Positions 10,401-24,800 of a stretch of DNA of 64,000 bases are shown one piece after another. Source of the DNA: Melanocharis versteri (taxonomy: Eukaryota > Chordata > Aves > Passeriformes > Melanocharitidae); contig VZTG01010081.1 of NCBI GenBank assembly GCA_013397845.1, forward strand, positions 434,638 to 498,637. Direction: 5' to 3'. The number at the start of each line of letters is the position of its first letter. Position 1 is the stretch's first letter. A model generated the notes under the pieces. It saw only the letters and a list, made by a program, of their open reading frames with translations, had not been told where the DNA came from and did no database searches. Made by a program: the position numbers and the translations under genes.

Positions 10401-13400
10401 CTAGAAGCCTAGAGCAAAACACTTCTCTTGTCACAATGGTTTCCTTTGTCTTAACTTACACCCAGCCCTCTAGTGGATCCACACTTTGGGATCCAAGATG
10501 TGCACACCTGTATGACAGCACAAAGTCCTTCTCTCTGGCTTTTACCCTGAAGCTTGTAGTCCCTTGTTGATCTGCCTCTTGTGACTCCGCAGTTTTTCCC
10601 ACTGTTCTTAGAAATTTTCTCACCTTGTATGGTAAAATGGTAATTCAGATTTACAGTTTTCCAGGTACCATTCATTCTGGCCCGTGACAGTATGCATAAA
10701 ATGAGGTTACTCTAGAGAAGCAACAATTATCCAGCTGTTTGTCTGAAGATACCTCTGAGCTCGATTCTATTTTACCACCCAGGTCTTCAGAGTTAGGAGA
10801 CATCAGCATATCCACAGGATGATATTTAGAATAATTTCACTTTCACCTATAATTTTTTATCACAGGGTTTGGGGAGGTTTCCAACCTGTGCATATGAACA
10901 AAATGTCTAAAAGTGCTCCAGGTGGTATTGGGAAGAGAGTGGCTGTCTTGGGATGAAAACAACTGGCTGTGTTAGCAACCCCCACATCCTGCATTGTTAA
11001 AACCCAAGAGCAAGTATCTAGTTTAAATGTATCTTCAGGGAAGCATGATTATATTCAAATATTTTCCTTGCTGAGCTTCAGCATTTTCTGTATCAAATAT
11101 GCTCAGTTTTCAAGTAAAAAAAGTAAAATCCAAATGCTCTCATGACAATTTCAGCCTAGCCCCTATGAATCAAGCTTCCCTTCTTCTCCCTTCTCACTGG
11201 TTATGATGAATGCTCTACAAGCCACATTACACCCTAATCAGCATTTGCATAATCTTTACTATCTCCGTGATTGCAGTATGAGGGTGTTATATATAAGCTA
11301 GACAGTAATTAACGAGAGCGAGAAAGAACCCAGTTCCAATGATTAGCATGAGGCAGCAATGAATCAAGAGCTGTGAGTCTTTCATGTACAGCATTTGGAA
11401 GAGAGCTACCCTGCTAGGGGAACTACTTTGAGTTTCTTCGTCGGGAGAGACTATTCAGATTTTTTGTGTGCAGACCCCCACAAAAGTCCAAGCAGCAAAA
11501 GGAAGCCAGACAGACCTGTTGGACATTGTGTCTTCAATTACTGGATATAATCTTCAACAGTTCTACCACAGAGGCTCCTCTTTTGGTATTGGGGGGATAA
11601 CAGACAAGTTCTGTTGGCACCAACCCACACAAGAGCCATATCCACCAGAGAAGTGGCTCCTCCTGCTTTCCCAGATGCTGAAAGACCTGTTGTGGGAGTG
11701 GTGAAATACCAACTAAGATTCTGCAAAGGCCTGAGCTAGCAGTATTAGAAAAATTCCCTTGGAGCCTTCAGATGATTGGAAAGGAGTGTGCCTGACAAAA
11801 CTGGCTTGAAGATTTTCCACAGTAAATGTATGAGCTCCTTCTCTCAGCAGTGGTCATCTGCTGTAGCCGTGGGACGGTGTCTCAGTCACAGGCGTGTCCC
11901 TGCTGAAAAATGGGCAGAGGGTGGTAACACTTTGCTGTAGCTGCCCTTGAAACTCGGAAAAGTTGCTTAGGCTGCAACTGTGTAGAGAACCCTTGGAGCA
12001 GTGAAGATTTAAGAAGAGGTCAGCTTACAAGACACGCTTAGTAATCTGCTGCCAGTGTAGAAAACAAGGATTCTTTGCAAATCAAAATGAATTTTGCATT
12101 TATTTGTTCGTAAGAACAGATAATAATAGAACAGAACCTGTTGTCAAACTACAGGCAAGCCCAGACACTCTTGTAATTTTAGCAGATGGAGCAAAGGAGC
12201 CCCAGAATATTCTAAGGACAACCCTCTCACTTTAATAATAGCAGGCAAATGTCGTCAGTGGGTTTGAGGACAAGGAGCTGCTGTGTTCAGCCTCAAACGG
12301 AATAGCTGAACTCTCAGGATTCTTAGGGAGCTGAGACAATGGGACTTCACCATTCACTAGGTCACACCACAGCAGTTCCCAGGTCCTTCACTTTTTCATC
12401 CTTACTGGTTTGTATCCCAGAGAGATAAGAGCCCTTTTCTGATCCTGTACCACTTTCCTGAGTTCAGTCCTCAGTGTCTGCTCCAGCTGCTCAGAAAAAT
12501 GCTTTCACATCCTGAATTAAATGCTCCTCTGTTGCAGCCAGATGCGAGTTAAAATGCACAAAATCTTACGTCATCTTTGCACTGAAATAAAAGCCACAAA
12601 AAGAAAATTCTTCTTTGGCTTCATTCTTACCTGAGGAATGAGAATTTGTCTTTGTGCAATTGCTGCAGACTGACACCAACATAATCCAGGGCAGAAAGAG
12701 GCCCCAAACCTCTCCTGGGCTGTTGAAGATACTACACAGTCATAAAACCAAAACCCAGAATCCCTCCCTCCTCCAGTTTCCCCAAGGTATCAGGAAAAGA
12801 TCCAAAGTGGAAAGCTGTGGTATTTGCACTCTCTTTCTTGGAGTTACTCCCAATCCATACCGTGGTAACAGACTATCGACTCAGCTGAGAACAGAACTAT
12901 TTTTCATTAGCTGGGCCTCCCATTTCAGTGGCTGTGGAGAGAGAAGGTGGCAATCTGCATCTTTCCCTGCAGAAAGAGAAGTTATTTCCAATGGCATTGC
13001 TGCTATCTTTGCATCTTTTATAGACCTCAGGAAGTTCTTTATTTATAAGAAGGGCATTTCTAAACCTCAAACACATTTGAGGAGCTACAAATTGCCAATT
13101 CTTACAATCTTTATCATAAGTTTTGTGATATTTGAGGCTTTTTCCTCGAAGTACCAGCTCTTGGAATGATGTGATTATGTAAAAAACTCTCATTTTTCTT
13201 TCATTTAAACAAAAAGGCAGTAATTTTCCTGCTCTCAAGGTTATAGATAGAAGCTTAAAAATATAAGCTGAGCACACTGCAAAGGCTGAGGAATCAGAAG
13301 GCAAAGCAAAATGAATTGAACATATATTCACTCCTAAACATTATAGCTACAAGTCCCTCTCATAACACTTTTTTTTAAAGATCTGACTCATTATTTTTGA

Positions 13401-14284
13401 ATGATTCAGTTTGGCAATACTATATAGATTCATTATGCTCTTGGATAAAATTCTTTGTCACGCTAAAGGCTAAATTGAGCCAAGAGTAAGTTCACTATAA
13501 ACAATTACATGTATTGTCTATTCTCAGCTTTTTAAAAACATTATCTACTCTTTACAAAAGCTCTGTAACACAATGAAGACTAAAGCTTTCATCTAGGCAA
13601 GCTCCAGTATATGACAAATATAAAATTGAAAGGCACAATGGAAATAGAAGCTAATAAAACTTGAAACTGGTGAGATTTATTTCTTTAAAGTCTAACTTTT
13701 CTCATACCCACTGGACCACAGTCTGTTCTGGGTTACACTAGGGTAAACCCAGAGTAAATCCAGTGAGATAATCTGACTTTATTGGTCACAACTTATATAT
13801 TTTGTAGTGAATTTATATCAGTTCTGCTAAGTGTATTTGTCATTCCATTTCTTCTTCCGCCACTTATATCAAAATCTAGTAACAGCAATGTGACTGGGGA
13901 ATTGTGGAAGTACCAATATTAAGCCTGTGTGTGCAACTTCAGTTCGTCTGATATCCCTTCTGTCCTGCTTCTGAATGTGTACTCTGAAGCTCTTAATGAT
14001 GTAATTGTTTTTTCCACAGGATCTGCTACCTCTGAGTGAGACACCATTCTGTTGAGGTTTAGATATGAAGCATGCAGCAAGAGGGACTCCTGCCTTCCAG
14101 ATCTGTATTCACTTTATCCTTAAAGATGAACTTGGTGCTACAGAAACCAAGCGCTATTGAAAGTAGGTGAAAAGTGGGTATATGCACACTCAGCTAGTAA
14201 GGAATCCAGGACCGCAAAGAGTTTAACATGCTGTGCTTCAAACACCTTCAATGAGAAGGGGAAAGCATGCAGCCTGCAAAAGAA
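7441..14284. other. Intergenic, nothing recognised
   Basis: AT-leaning non-coding DNA. Open frames at 7890-8354 (plus, 154 codons), 12654-13169 (plus, 171 codons) and 12897-13331 (minus, 144 codons) have no recognisable domain, no splice context and no codon bias that I can see. Their lengths are within what chance gives in 64 kb. A block at 11240-11300 has an octamer motif ATTTGCAT (11243-11250) and a TATATAAG about 40 bases later, which is not enough for a promoter call. Confidence 0.55.
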
Positions 14285-14360
14285 ACTCTATCCAGGAGTC
14301 ATACTTGCAGTCCTCTAATTCGTAATCAGAAGGTGTTAGCCATTATGCTACCAGAATGCT
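14285..14360 (-). pseudogene. Decayed tRNA-Arg(ACG)-like fossil
   Basis: Read on the minus strand, this segment follows the layout of a tRNA-Arg gene. It has an A-box-like GTAGCATAATGG, then an anticodon arm TCTGA-TTACGAA-TTAGA whose seven-base loop places ACG in the anticodon position. A degenerate B-box region ending GACTCCTGG follows. It aligns by eye along about 60 bases with vertebrate tRNA-Arg(ACG). The acceptor stem does not pair and the B box has lost its GGTTCGA core, so it should not be functional. It may be a retroposed tRNA or the head of an old tRNA-derived SINE; no SINE body or tail is obvious. Confidence 0.5.
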
Positions 14361-17300
14361 GTTGGCAAAGTCTTTGCTTGGACGGATGCACCCTATAATC
14401 AAAGTTGAAAGATGGATAATGAAATTTCTTTCTAAAACCCCACCTAACTTCTCCCAAAAATAACAGAGCAAAATGAAACCAAGCTGATATGAAGATCAAT
14501 TGAGTGTTTGTGAAGCCCTCAAGAGCAGCAGTGATGAGTACTAGAGAGAAAATTTTAGGACTTGAGCTAGCACATTACTGACAAAAAGTAAGAGGAGTAG
14601 AGGTCTTACATGGTTGCTCTCAAATCCTCCAAAGCCAAGAGCACTTATCCCTCAAACCCTCTTTTAAAATCCTGTTTACTGCCTAAGAGAATCATCCAGC
14701 TGGGATTCAAAGGGCAGAAAAAAGCATGTACCAGAGAAAAACAAATATATAGCACCCTTACTTAGGAGGAAACAAATGGCTTTTCAAACAAGCCTGGATA
14801 GCACAAAAGAAATATGTAGGGCACCACACATTAAATACTGCAGATAAAGCAAAATGACTGAGGGGTCTTCTGTCCCTCTTGTGTATCAAAGAAATTCAAG
14901 TTCTTTGGAAAGAATAGTATCCCACTAAGGACTGCTTCATAACACCGTCTTTATTCTGACATTTTTCTGAGTCATCTGAATTTCTGAATCACCTGAACTT
15001 CAACCTCATTGTCACTTGTACATGTGGATTTCTATTTTGGGTTGAGGGCAAGGAGAGTGACGACTGATTTTTTTTTTATTGTGTCATCCAGAGTCAATCA
15101 TATTCTCATGCTCAGATAGAGGAGACTCTTTACATCCACTCCACAGACTTCTACTGCTTGACCTGACAGAGCAGCTTCTCACAGTGCTGCAACACCGGGT
15201 GCTCTGGAGGAAGAGCTCCTCTCCTGCCACCACAGCATCACTGCTGTTCAACCACAGCAGAGCAGTGAGGCTCAGCAGCCTGGATGCCTTTCCATGCCCT
15301 GATGGGAGGTGTTGCATATCGATGGGCATTCCCCTAAAAGGGACCCTACTTCCTCTCATGCTGCTCATTTTTCCCGTTGTTTTCACTTCACTCTCCATTT
15401 CTCAGGGATCCTGTCCTCATCCCAGTCTGTCTCTCATTATAACCTCCAACTCTTGATTTTCTATCCAAGTACTGTTCTCTTTCAACACTGTTGATGCCTT
15501 CGCACCAAAGACCAGCCATCTTTTAATCATGTTCATTCTTGTTTTATCTCCTTTGTGCTTGTACAATTTCCCTTTCCCTTTATATCTGTGTCACCTCCAA
15601 GCCTGTGCCCCACACCAGCTATCGTTGTGACACCTTTGCCAAAACAAACACCCAGAGGTGGGTTATTAGAGACAGCCATGCTGCAGTCTGAACCCTTGCT
15701 GGTGCATGAACACTACAAATAACACAAAGTATTGAAACACGATAAAAAAACATGCAGCAGTAAGGGACAGTATGTTTGTCTGTTGATTCAGGTTCACGGT
15801 TTCATTGTCCATCATGCAGTGCACTTCACCTGCATATTTTAAAATATTCGTAGGGGGGTCGAGGGAGCCTGAAATCTGTCTAGAGCTGCAGAGTTCAAGA
15901 ATCAAGAATTTTAACACATTGTGGTCTGCTTAAGAGACCAAGGGAAGGGAGCTAATTGGGCTTGACATACTTTTTCCTGCAACAGTAGGCTTGGTTTTAC
16001 AACCCAAATGGAATGGGAATATTCTGGTGAGGATATTTATTGAACAGGAAGTAAATCCAGACTCAGTCCATTCTATACCCTTAAAAATTAGGCAAAAAAT
16101 ACAAAATCCCCAGACTTCCCATGGCATAGTCAAAGGCCTTTTCTCATTGAAGAAGGTCAAGGAAAACTGGTTTGAAAATCTAAAATTCACTTAATTTCTG
16201 AAGAAAGAAAGAAAAAAATACAACACCAGATTATTTTACCACAAAGCATTAAAGGACACAGGTGAAAGTAAAAGGGTCAGAGTAAATACAGCATAACCTG
16301 AAGCCTTCAAAGGGATAGCAATAAGGCACTTAATAACCAGTGTCAAATTCTTGTGCCCTTGGAGTATTCCAGTAATAACTGGAATAAGACTGATTTTTGT
16401 CTCTAATCTTATACGTCTCTTTTCCCACAGTTCAGAGAAACCCTGCTGTCTGGAATAAAGTTCTGAGGAGACAAAGACAGAGCAAGACTAGGCATGACTA
16501 GCTAAATTAAATAAGGATGGCCTGGGATGCTGAGACTCAGAGATAGGTGCTGTAATATCTGGAACAATTATTCTCCCCCTTTGTTGTCCCTCAAGAATCT
16601 CTAATTATTTCATGCAACAGATAAAAGCTTTGAAAGGTCTTCAGGATCTTCTCTTGTAGCATAGTTCCAGCTCTGCCTCAATGCTCTGCTGATCGACAGG
16701 AGGTGAATGGATCTTTGTCAAGTGCTCTAACCCCTGCCTCTTGTGTCATCTCCAGCAGCTGACACAGAAACAGCACAAACAACAACAACCTAACACAATA
16801 AAGCAAAGTTTCAGGCATCAAGCTGCAGTTTGAATTCTGAAAGGAGACAGGCACTGCCTGGTGGCCTGCAGTCAGATGTCTCTCCTATGGGAAGGGATGG
16901 GTTTAAAGCTTCGGTCAGATGGCCTCTTGCAAATGGAACTGTGGCAGTGCAAGGAATGTCCTTGTCCTTCAGCTGCGGCTCCTGGCCTGGAAACTGTTGC
17001 TTTCCCTTGGCAGGGCTGGCAGAGTTGCTTGTGACATAACCCGCCTGCCTCCGTGGGGAGCTGGTCTGACATCGCCCTGGGGCAGGTGAGGAGTGCTCAG
17101 GTGAGCTCTTGTGGTGTGACAATGGCAACCTCGGGCAGGGTTGTGACCAACTCAAACAGCTGAAGGGATGATCATGTCTTAAATCAATGCAGTTTCTTCT
17201 AAAGTGGTAATGTATATCCAAGGATGTCTCCTCCTTTCTGTGCCTCCTATTTTCAGTAACTGGCATTTCAGTATAGTGCTTTTTGGGATCTTCTTCTGGT

Positions 17301-17816
17301 GTTACGCTGCCATCTCCATGCACTGGGGGGGCAAGGGGTCTGCCACAGATCTGCAGATCCTCCTGTGGCTGGTGTGCAGCTGTGCCCCATCACTAGGGCA
17401 ATCCACCTCTCACAGAAAGAAAATTCACTAAAAACTCAAAGGCACTACTAAAAGACAGGAAGGAGGCCACAAGGAAATTTTTCCAATATCAATCTCACCA
17501 CAGAGTTAGTCAAGTTTAGCCAAGAATCACTTGCATCAAAAGAGAGTATTGTTTAGCTAAAAATAATTGTAACTCTTACATGATGATCCAAATAATAACT
17601 TGAAATTAATCTTTAACAGAATAAAACCAATAGCAGCAGAGAGGCTTGGAGATACCAGATGGTGCCTGCCCGGTCTTTAGGGCTCCCAGACATGCACAAA
17701 GCCAGCATGCCTTTTAAACCTTGAATGTTTTCGCTATCAACAGACTTTGCCCTGTCTTCTGCATCCCTCCCTCATCATCACTATGGTGACTACTGTATTG
17801 CAGCCTTTGAAACACA

Positions 17817-17832
17817 CTCTCTCTCTCTCTCC
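17817..17832. repeat. (CT)n microsatellite
   Basis: A run of eight CT dinucleotides, seen directly in non-coding DNA. Confidence 0.85.
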
Positions 17833-18814
17833 CTTATTCATTCTTTTTCCTTTAGCATCCCTTTTCCTTTTGACCCAGTCCTGCCCTTTAAATGATAGGA
17901 TCAGCTCTGGACTGAGGCTGAAGTCATCCCAGCTGTCCAGCCTGTCCCTGCTGCGTGCTTGTCTCATTGCTCATCAATCATCTCCTGAACTACCTCGTTT
18001 GCCAAGCAACATTTTAAGGCAAACCGAAATAAGCAACAGTTCACCTTGAAACACACACTCCCAACTGTGACAGCCAAAGAACTGACTGACAAGCAGCTGT
18101 ACAACAAAGGGGAGGGGAACGGATGTCCTAAGGTAAACTTTCCCTTCTCTTAAAACAGTCTCCTCCGAAACACAGGTAATGAATGCTCATCCATCTTCCT
18201 CTTATTGATTTAATCTTATGTCAAACCTACCTTTTCACATATTCTGGAAGAGATCCTGTTTCCCTCCACGTGTCACCCACCATCACGTAGCGCAGCGACT
18301 GACAGGAGCAGGGTTCGGGGATGATAACGAGCTGTGTTGTTTCTGATGCAAGACACAGCCCCAGAGGCTCAGAAGTGCTAACTCAACTTCAGCTTGGCAA
18401 ATGAAGTCCGAGGCTTCAGACAGAGCATCTCAAGCCCTGTGTGTCCCCCTTAATGTATTGGAAGGGAGAGAAAATATTAAAAGCATCAGATACATGAAGG
18501 ATCAAGTACAACTGTTATTTTAACATGACTCGCTCCCTTTCACATTTTATACCGATTTCCTATAGAAATAAAGCTTATGAGATCAGCTGGGCAATGCACA
18601 TCTCTCACACTTCAATCTTCTTCCCCCCATTAGCCAATCTCAAGAGCACTTAATAGAAAGTAAAGTCCTTCAGGCTTAATTAAATTCTTACAGGATTTAT
18701 AAAAACCAATGGCCAGGAAGCAGAGACCATGGTTTGGACTTTCCCAAGTTGACCTCTGATGATTTTGCTCCTGTCACCCAATTTCTAGAATATCACTTTG
18801 CTTCAAAATACTTG

Positions 18815-18856
18815 TGGGGGGGGGAGAGGGGGAGGAGGGAATGGGGTGGCAGGGGT
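18815..18856 (+). repeat. G-rich tract with quadruplex potential
   Basis: It starts with nine consecutive G and continues with five further runs of three to five G separated by one to four bases on the plus strand. This meets the usual G-quadruplex spacing. It is isolated in ordinary non-coding DNA with no CpG island around it. Confidence 0.55.
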
Positions 18857-21800
18857 GAATTATGTGTGGAATGTTGTAAGGGAAAAACGAAGGGGAAACA
18901 CAGTGCCATGGTGAGTACACCAGTGCATCAACTAACGCCATCCACAACAGCCACTGCGGTGCTCTTGTGGTGAAGGCCAACACAGGATCCTCACAGCCAC
19001 CCTCAGGCAGCATGCCATGGACAGGCAGTGAGGGGAATAGGGCAAGATAACGCAATGCCAAAAACAGTGTGAAAAAACAGGAAGCCTCATGTAGCTGTGT
19101 AACTGTGGTCACACCAGTGGGACTGACAAGCTTCTGCTGAGCAGCCTGCCTTATGGTCCAGGCAAGGTCTAACCAAACCCTGGCCTAAAGGTCTGAAGTC
19201 TGACTTCATATGAGCCATAAAAGGATACTGTACATTAGGATATGTCATCCAGGAAATATCTAAATATAGCTTTACATGAAATGAACATGGGGTGCTGACA
19301 ATGACTGCCACGAATGCGCGACCCTAGGATAAGGATGAAAAATTAATCAATTAAAAATGTATAATAAGAGATAGCAGCCACTGAGGAAGTGCACTGCACA
19401 GTGCAAAGGGCTGATTGAGTACCAGGGAGCAGCTGTGGCTCAGTTCTTCCACCTTGAGCTGCTGTGTCGTGTAAGCCCTGGTACCGGTGTCAAGCTACTG
19501 TCCCCCCTGTCAAGCGCTGGGGTGAGCCCTGTGCTGTCTAGAGCTGTGGGAAAAAGCTGTGCAATGGCAGGCAGCAGGAAAAGGACATTCCCTGGCTGGA
19601 TTGTGGTCGGTGGACAGATGGCCAACAGTGGAGATGGGCTGTTGATGGGTCCCATCTCTGGAACACAGCAAGTTCTGGAGAGTCTGTTGTGGTTGATGGG
19701 GATGTGAGAGACCTTGAGAGACCACTGGCTGTGGAGGGGTGGGTGGGGTGAGGTCTCACCCTGTTTCCCTGGAGCTCCCCTTGTGCTGGGAGTTGTGACT
19801 GCTTCACCGCAGCCCTGCTGTTATTCATGCTGACAGCAGCAGCTCACACGGCCCTGCAAAGAGAATGACCAAGTCAGGGGAAAGGATGGGTTAAAAAGGA
19901 GGAGGAAATGACAAGACGATCTCAAGAGAAACCTGGAGCAACAGAAAAACACGGAGGCTGTGAAGTGCAGAGAAGTTGGAAAGGAGGATGAAAGGCTGAA
20001 GGCAGCAGAGCAGCCGTGGGGAGGTCAAGGAGGCAGAGTGGCTGAAGAACATGGAAGTTGCAGGGCATGACATGCTTTATGCTTTATGCAGAGATAACAG
20101 TAGATTTGAGTATAATTAACTTAAAAGTCAATAGTGCCCTTTACATGATAGGAACATAGATCTGCAGAGAAACAGGCTTCATTATTTTTCCTGCTTACAG
20201 GATGACCTACTCTCAGGAAGAGTCACTCTCTGACGGGCTCTTGTAAGGTACCGGAGGTGACAACAACTGTCCATTTTGGCAAAAAGGGAAAAGGTTATTT
20301 TAAATGGGCCACAGGATATATTGTTCTCCTTTGTTCCTCCAGAGCTAAAAAAAAAAAAAGACAAGAGCACACAAATGGAGAGCAAGAGGGAAGAGCTGCA
20401 GAGACAGAAAAGACAGCAGCTGTTGTGGTGCTGACTCTTCCTCTCCATCTCATTGTGAAAGAAAGGGCACAGCTCACGCTCTCACCATTTCCTCTGAGAT
20501 GATTTGTACCAGCATTGGGCTGGTCAGGGCACTGCTCAGCCTTCCTGAGCACCCTTGCAGCACTCTAACAAAAATGCAATCTTGGCTGCCTAATCCACAC
20601 TCTGAAATAGGGGCACAAGCAGACAGAAAAGAGAAGAGAAAACAGGGAGAGGGAAGAAAGAAAATAAGAAACTGAAGCCTAACAATGAAGATATTGGCTA
20701 GATCCTTTCCTTCAATTTCCCTAACTACAAAACTTTTCTAAGATGAAGTAGATTACACCCATCTTAGTAACTTAGCTGTTTCTGGGATTTGAGAAATGCC
20801 TGGGCAGGGCAGGCCTGAAAGTTAACAACTCCCCCAGAAATGTTTACTTCACCTAGTGCCCACTGCAGACCCAATATGGGCAGAAACCCCACTCACTCAT
20901 TATTTAGCCTTGATTAATGACCTTTTAGTTTGCCTTGTGAATCTACAAAACCCTGAGTCCATGACAACAGGCCTTTTGCGCTAATCAATTCTGTGTTTTT
21001 TTAATAATTTCCTTACTTTTATTAAAAAAAAAAATCTTGTTGGAGGGACTGAGTTCAGCCCTGGGTAACTGCAAATACCTTATATCTGTTGATTTTCATG
21101 TTTTCACCTCTCTCTATTCAACCACAGTTAGTTCTGCTATAATTTAATGTAGTGGACCCTTACAACTGGTGCAGTTAGAAGCACCCAAGAAAGCCCCCAC
21201 TGCCCATGGCTGGAGCCTGTGTTTGGGGCATTTTGCTCATGGTGTTTCTGCATGATAGGCTGAGGGTCACAGCTGCTAACTCCTCTCTCCCTGCATTTCA
21301 ATGGTGTCAGTCCCACCTCAGCCATCCCAGCACAAACACTTACTCTAAGAGTGCAAATGCAAGGAAAAATAAGTTGTTAAAATATTGACCCTGCAGTATG
21401 GAGTGAAGCAGAGAGTCTCCTGAGAAATCCTCCTCTGCTGCATTTTATTAAACAAAAATAACTTGCAGAGGCCAGGGAGTCGAATATTTGCCCATGTCCC
21501 AGTGAAGAGATTTGATTTTTATTGTACTCTTGCCTCTTTCCTGTGAAGGAAGGAGGATTAAAACACCTCCTGAAGTGGACAGGGGGGTCTGAACAGGGCC
21601 CAGTGTCCAGGTGAGGCAGCTGACAGCCGAGGATGGTGCTGGGGCCAGTGGGGGAGGAGGGTCAGGAGCAAAGAAAAGCAGATAGGCTTTCTGCATCACT
21701 CAGTGACACACCTGCATAAAGTCACTCAAAGGACTGACTCCCTCCAGGGCATTTTATACATCTCAACTTTATGCCAGCAGAACTGAAACAGAGCTAAACA

Positions 21801-24800
21801 GATATTTGCTCCACTCCCAGTTCATGGGTCAGTTTGGTCTTTGTTTTGCTTTGGGACCATCATTTTTTGTAATAACCTGGTCATTGCTCCAAGAGGTGCC
21901 TCAGAGCTGACGGATGTTAAAGCTGAGGAACAGAGTTAGGCAAAGAGCACTCCAGCCCAAGAATGAAACCAGCAGTCCTTGACAAAATGAAATCATTACT
22001 TAATACTTTTTTCATGCATTATTTTCAGAGTATAGAGTCCAAGAATTAAATCAAAGTTATCCAGAAACATTGGTGTCTCTAGATCATCATCAAGCCCACA
22101 GAGATGACATGTGTGATACTGGGAGTTCAATGGCAAACACAGAAAGACACCAGCCCATTTTAGTCCATTTCTTGCTCTTCCATGGAAATACCCACTTTAA
22201 GTCTCTTTTCTTCCTACCCCTCAGGCAGACTCATCTGCAGCTTAACTTTGGACGGTTACTTTGGGGAAATGATTTCATATTGTGCTATATTTGGGATGTT
22301 CAGGATTTTGCAGTGAAGGTTGGTCCATTCCTTTATTGAATAAGGGGTCATCAGTGTGTTTTCAAACTGCTCAAACATCAACACAACCTGAAGTGGTCCT
22401 TCCTCACATATCAGTGGCCAAACCCAGCCCAGAGCTGCAGTTGCCAAGGTGGAAAGCATGGCAGCTACCTACTTCTTGGTCATCACCTAAAATAGGATTA
22501 CAAGGCAAGGCCCAGGCATGATTTTTGCCACCGCCATTCAAAATGGACGACTGCTTTTGGGTCACTAAAATCCCTTCTTTTTATCTATCTAAGTTACTTA
22601 TTTCCTAGGTTATTACCAAATCTTTTTAGCCCTCACATGCTTGAATTGCAAGAGAGATTTTTATTGAGGTGGCAGGTAGATGGAATATCCCTGGGAGAGC
22701 TGGAAAGCCCATGCTCCTACAAACATTTGCACATGGGTTGCCATGGACCAGAAGTGCCTGAGACTGTGTGAGCAGCGTCTGGGGAAGCTGAGACGCTGCA
22801 AAGGAGCCGCTTTCCTCCTGGACGTGCAGTGTTTCCAAGAAAAGGATGTTCTGTTCTCAACCGCCTCTAAAAACAACACTGTTTCTGTCATCTCCAGGTT
22901 TGTTTTGCTGCGTCTGATATTTTTAAATTGTTTATTAAACACAGTGCTGATTTAATTGGGTGTTTGTGATAGTATGAGATGTGTGCTGCTGGCCCAAGCC
23001 AGGAGCCAGAAGGCTTCCCCCACCCCACTGACATTGCCAGGCCTCCGTGGCTCGCAGAAAACCCCTCTCCAATCACCCAGCACTAAACCTCCTTAATGTG
23101 ATTCCATGACCACCACCAGCTGGGGAGAAACCGCTGTGAGAAGTTGTCTCGGGGTCTGAAATCATGCACAAAATCACCTCGCTTTAATTTCACCATAATT
23201 ATCAGAAAATCGTCTTCCAAATCCTACTGCAACCACAATATAGAAAGAGTTCATGTAAAAGCCTTCTCTCCTCACTGCATTTACCAGAATCACAATGCTG
23301 CAGTACCCTTGTACTGGAAGCTATTACAAGGAAAGCTCATTAAATTTCATTGCTGAAGTGACCAAATATGAAATGTATAGAGCAAAATAATTTCAAGGAA
23401 AGATCCTAAAAGACCGCATTTCAGGAAAATTAAAATGCAGCTGTTTCCATCTGGAAACTGAAGGAAAGACTGTGCTTCTGTAGATGCAATGCTAAAATAA
23501 ATACTAGAAAAACATGGAAATTATCTTTGTAATAGTAAAATAAAATGATTGCTAATTAAGTGACTGCTTACACAAAATACTCTAAGCAAAAGCAATGTTA
23601 AAAATACAGTATTAAGACATAAACACACAAAAAGGGAATTCTAAATTAAGTCAACTCTTTGCTTAATGCATTTCTTATAAAAATTACCCTTTTCAGAAAG
23701 ATACCTAATTCCTAGCATTTCATTTTTCTGTGTACCAGGCTAGAGTAAAATGAATAAATGATTGTTTACACAGTTTAATTAATGCTCCATATCTCACATC
23801 CACAGATAAATGTGTGAGACTCATGGCATCCAGCAATGTGAACAAGCTGCCAGGTCTCCGTTTCACTACGGCTGTCTTTCCTGCTGTCATCCTGCACAGG
23901 CCAAAGTCACTTCTGCCAGGGAATTGGTGATGTTTATGTCCCCCTACCCCAGGCTTTCCCCAGAACAAAAAGCAAATAACACGCCATGAAGCCTGTGTCA
24001 CCTCTCTCCACTGCTGCCCTTCCACACAGAGAAGATGGGCAGCTGCCTTACCCCGGGGATGGCAGGGTTTGTGTCTGAACCCATCACCCACCCACGGCAA
24101 AGGGACAGGAGTGACAGGGAATGCACACTCCAGGTGCCCCAGAAAACAAAACAGGAGGCCAGTGGGAGAAGCACGTGATAGAGAAAAGGATGGAGGAGGC
24201 AAAAATTGAGGAAAGGAAAGGGGAACTAAGAAAACGACTTACTCCTCTTGAGGAGGAGACACTGGCCCCTGGAAAAGTCCTTATTAGACAAAGCCTTCCT
24301 TCTGTTTCCAAATTCCTCATGCAGAAATGTAGACAAGAAAAATTTTCCTCCTGCTCTTGACAAAACAAATTGGGGTGTGCCGTACAAGAAAAGCTACTGT
24401 AGGAAAGTCAGCATTGGCACAAGAACGAATGGGTCTGAGCTGGCTACAAATGTGTTTAAGGTGGCAGCGAGAAGCTGGTGGCTCTGGGGCGGGAAAGGAC
24501 AGGAGCTTAATTAAGCATGGAAAGGAGCTTGATGCATTCATTAAAGGGATTATAGAAAGCGATCACCTCTGAAGACAGGCAACTTGTTTCAACGGTACCC
24601 GAGACCCCCACCTCTGTTCCCAAATCCCACTGTACCTTCTTTGCCTCACTTTTGCCAACCTCTCGTACTTTCATGGGCCCGCACTTTCAGCACCACGTTT
24701 CAAGAATAAAGGTCCAAAGCGCAAAAAAATTTGGATGCTATTAATGCAGCGCCACACAGTTTTATACTCTTACACAGATACGACCAACTCTTTCACTTAG

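Noticed and set aside
12654..13331. Overlapping 171-codon (plus) and 144-codon (minus) frames
   Set aside because: They overlap each other on opposite strands, have no recognisable domains and are likely chance.
16811..17323. 170-codon minus-strand frame
   Set aside because: No domain, no conserved motif, and several overlapping frames on both strands indicate a composition effect.
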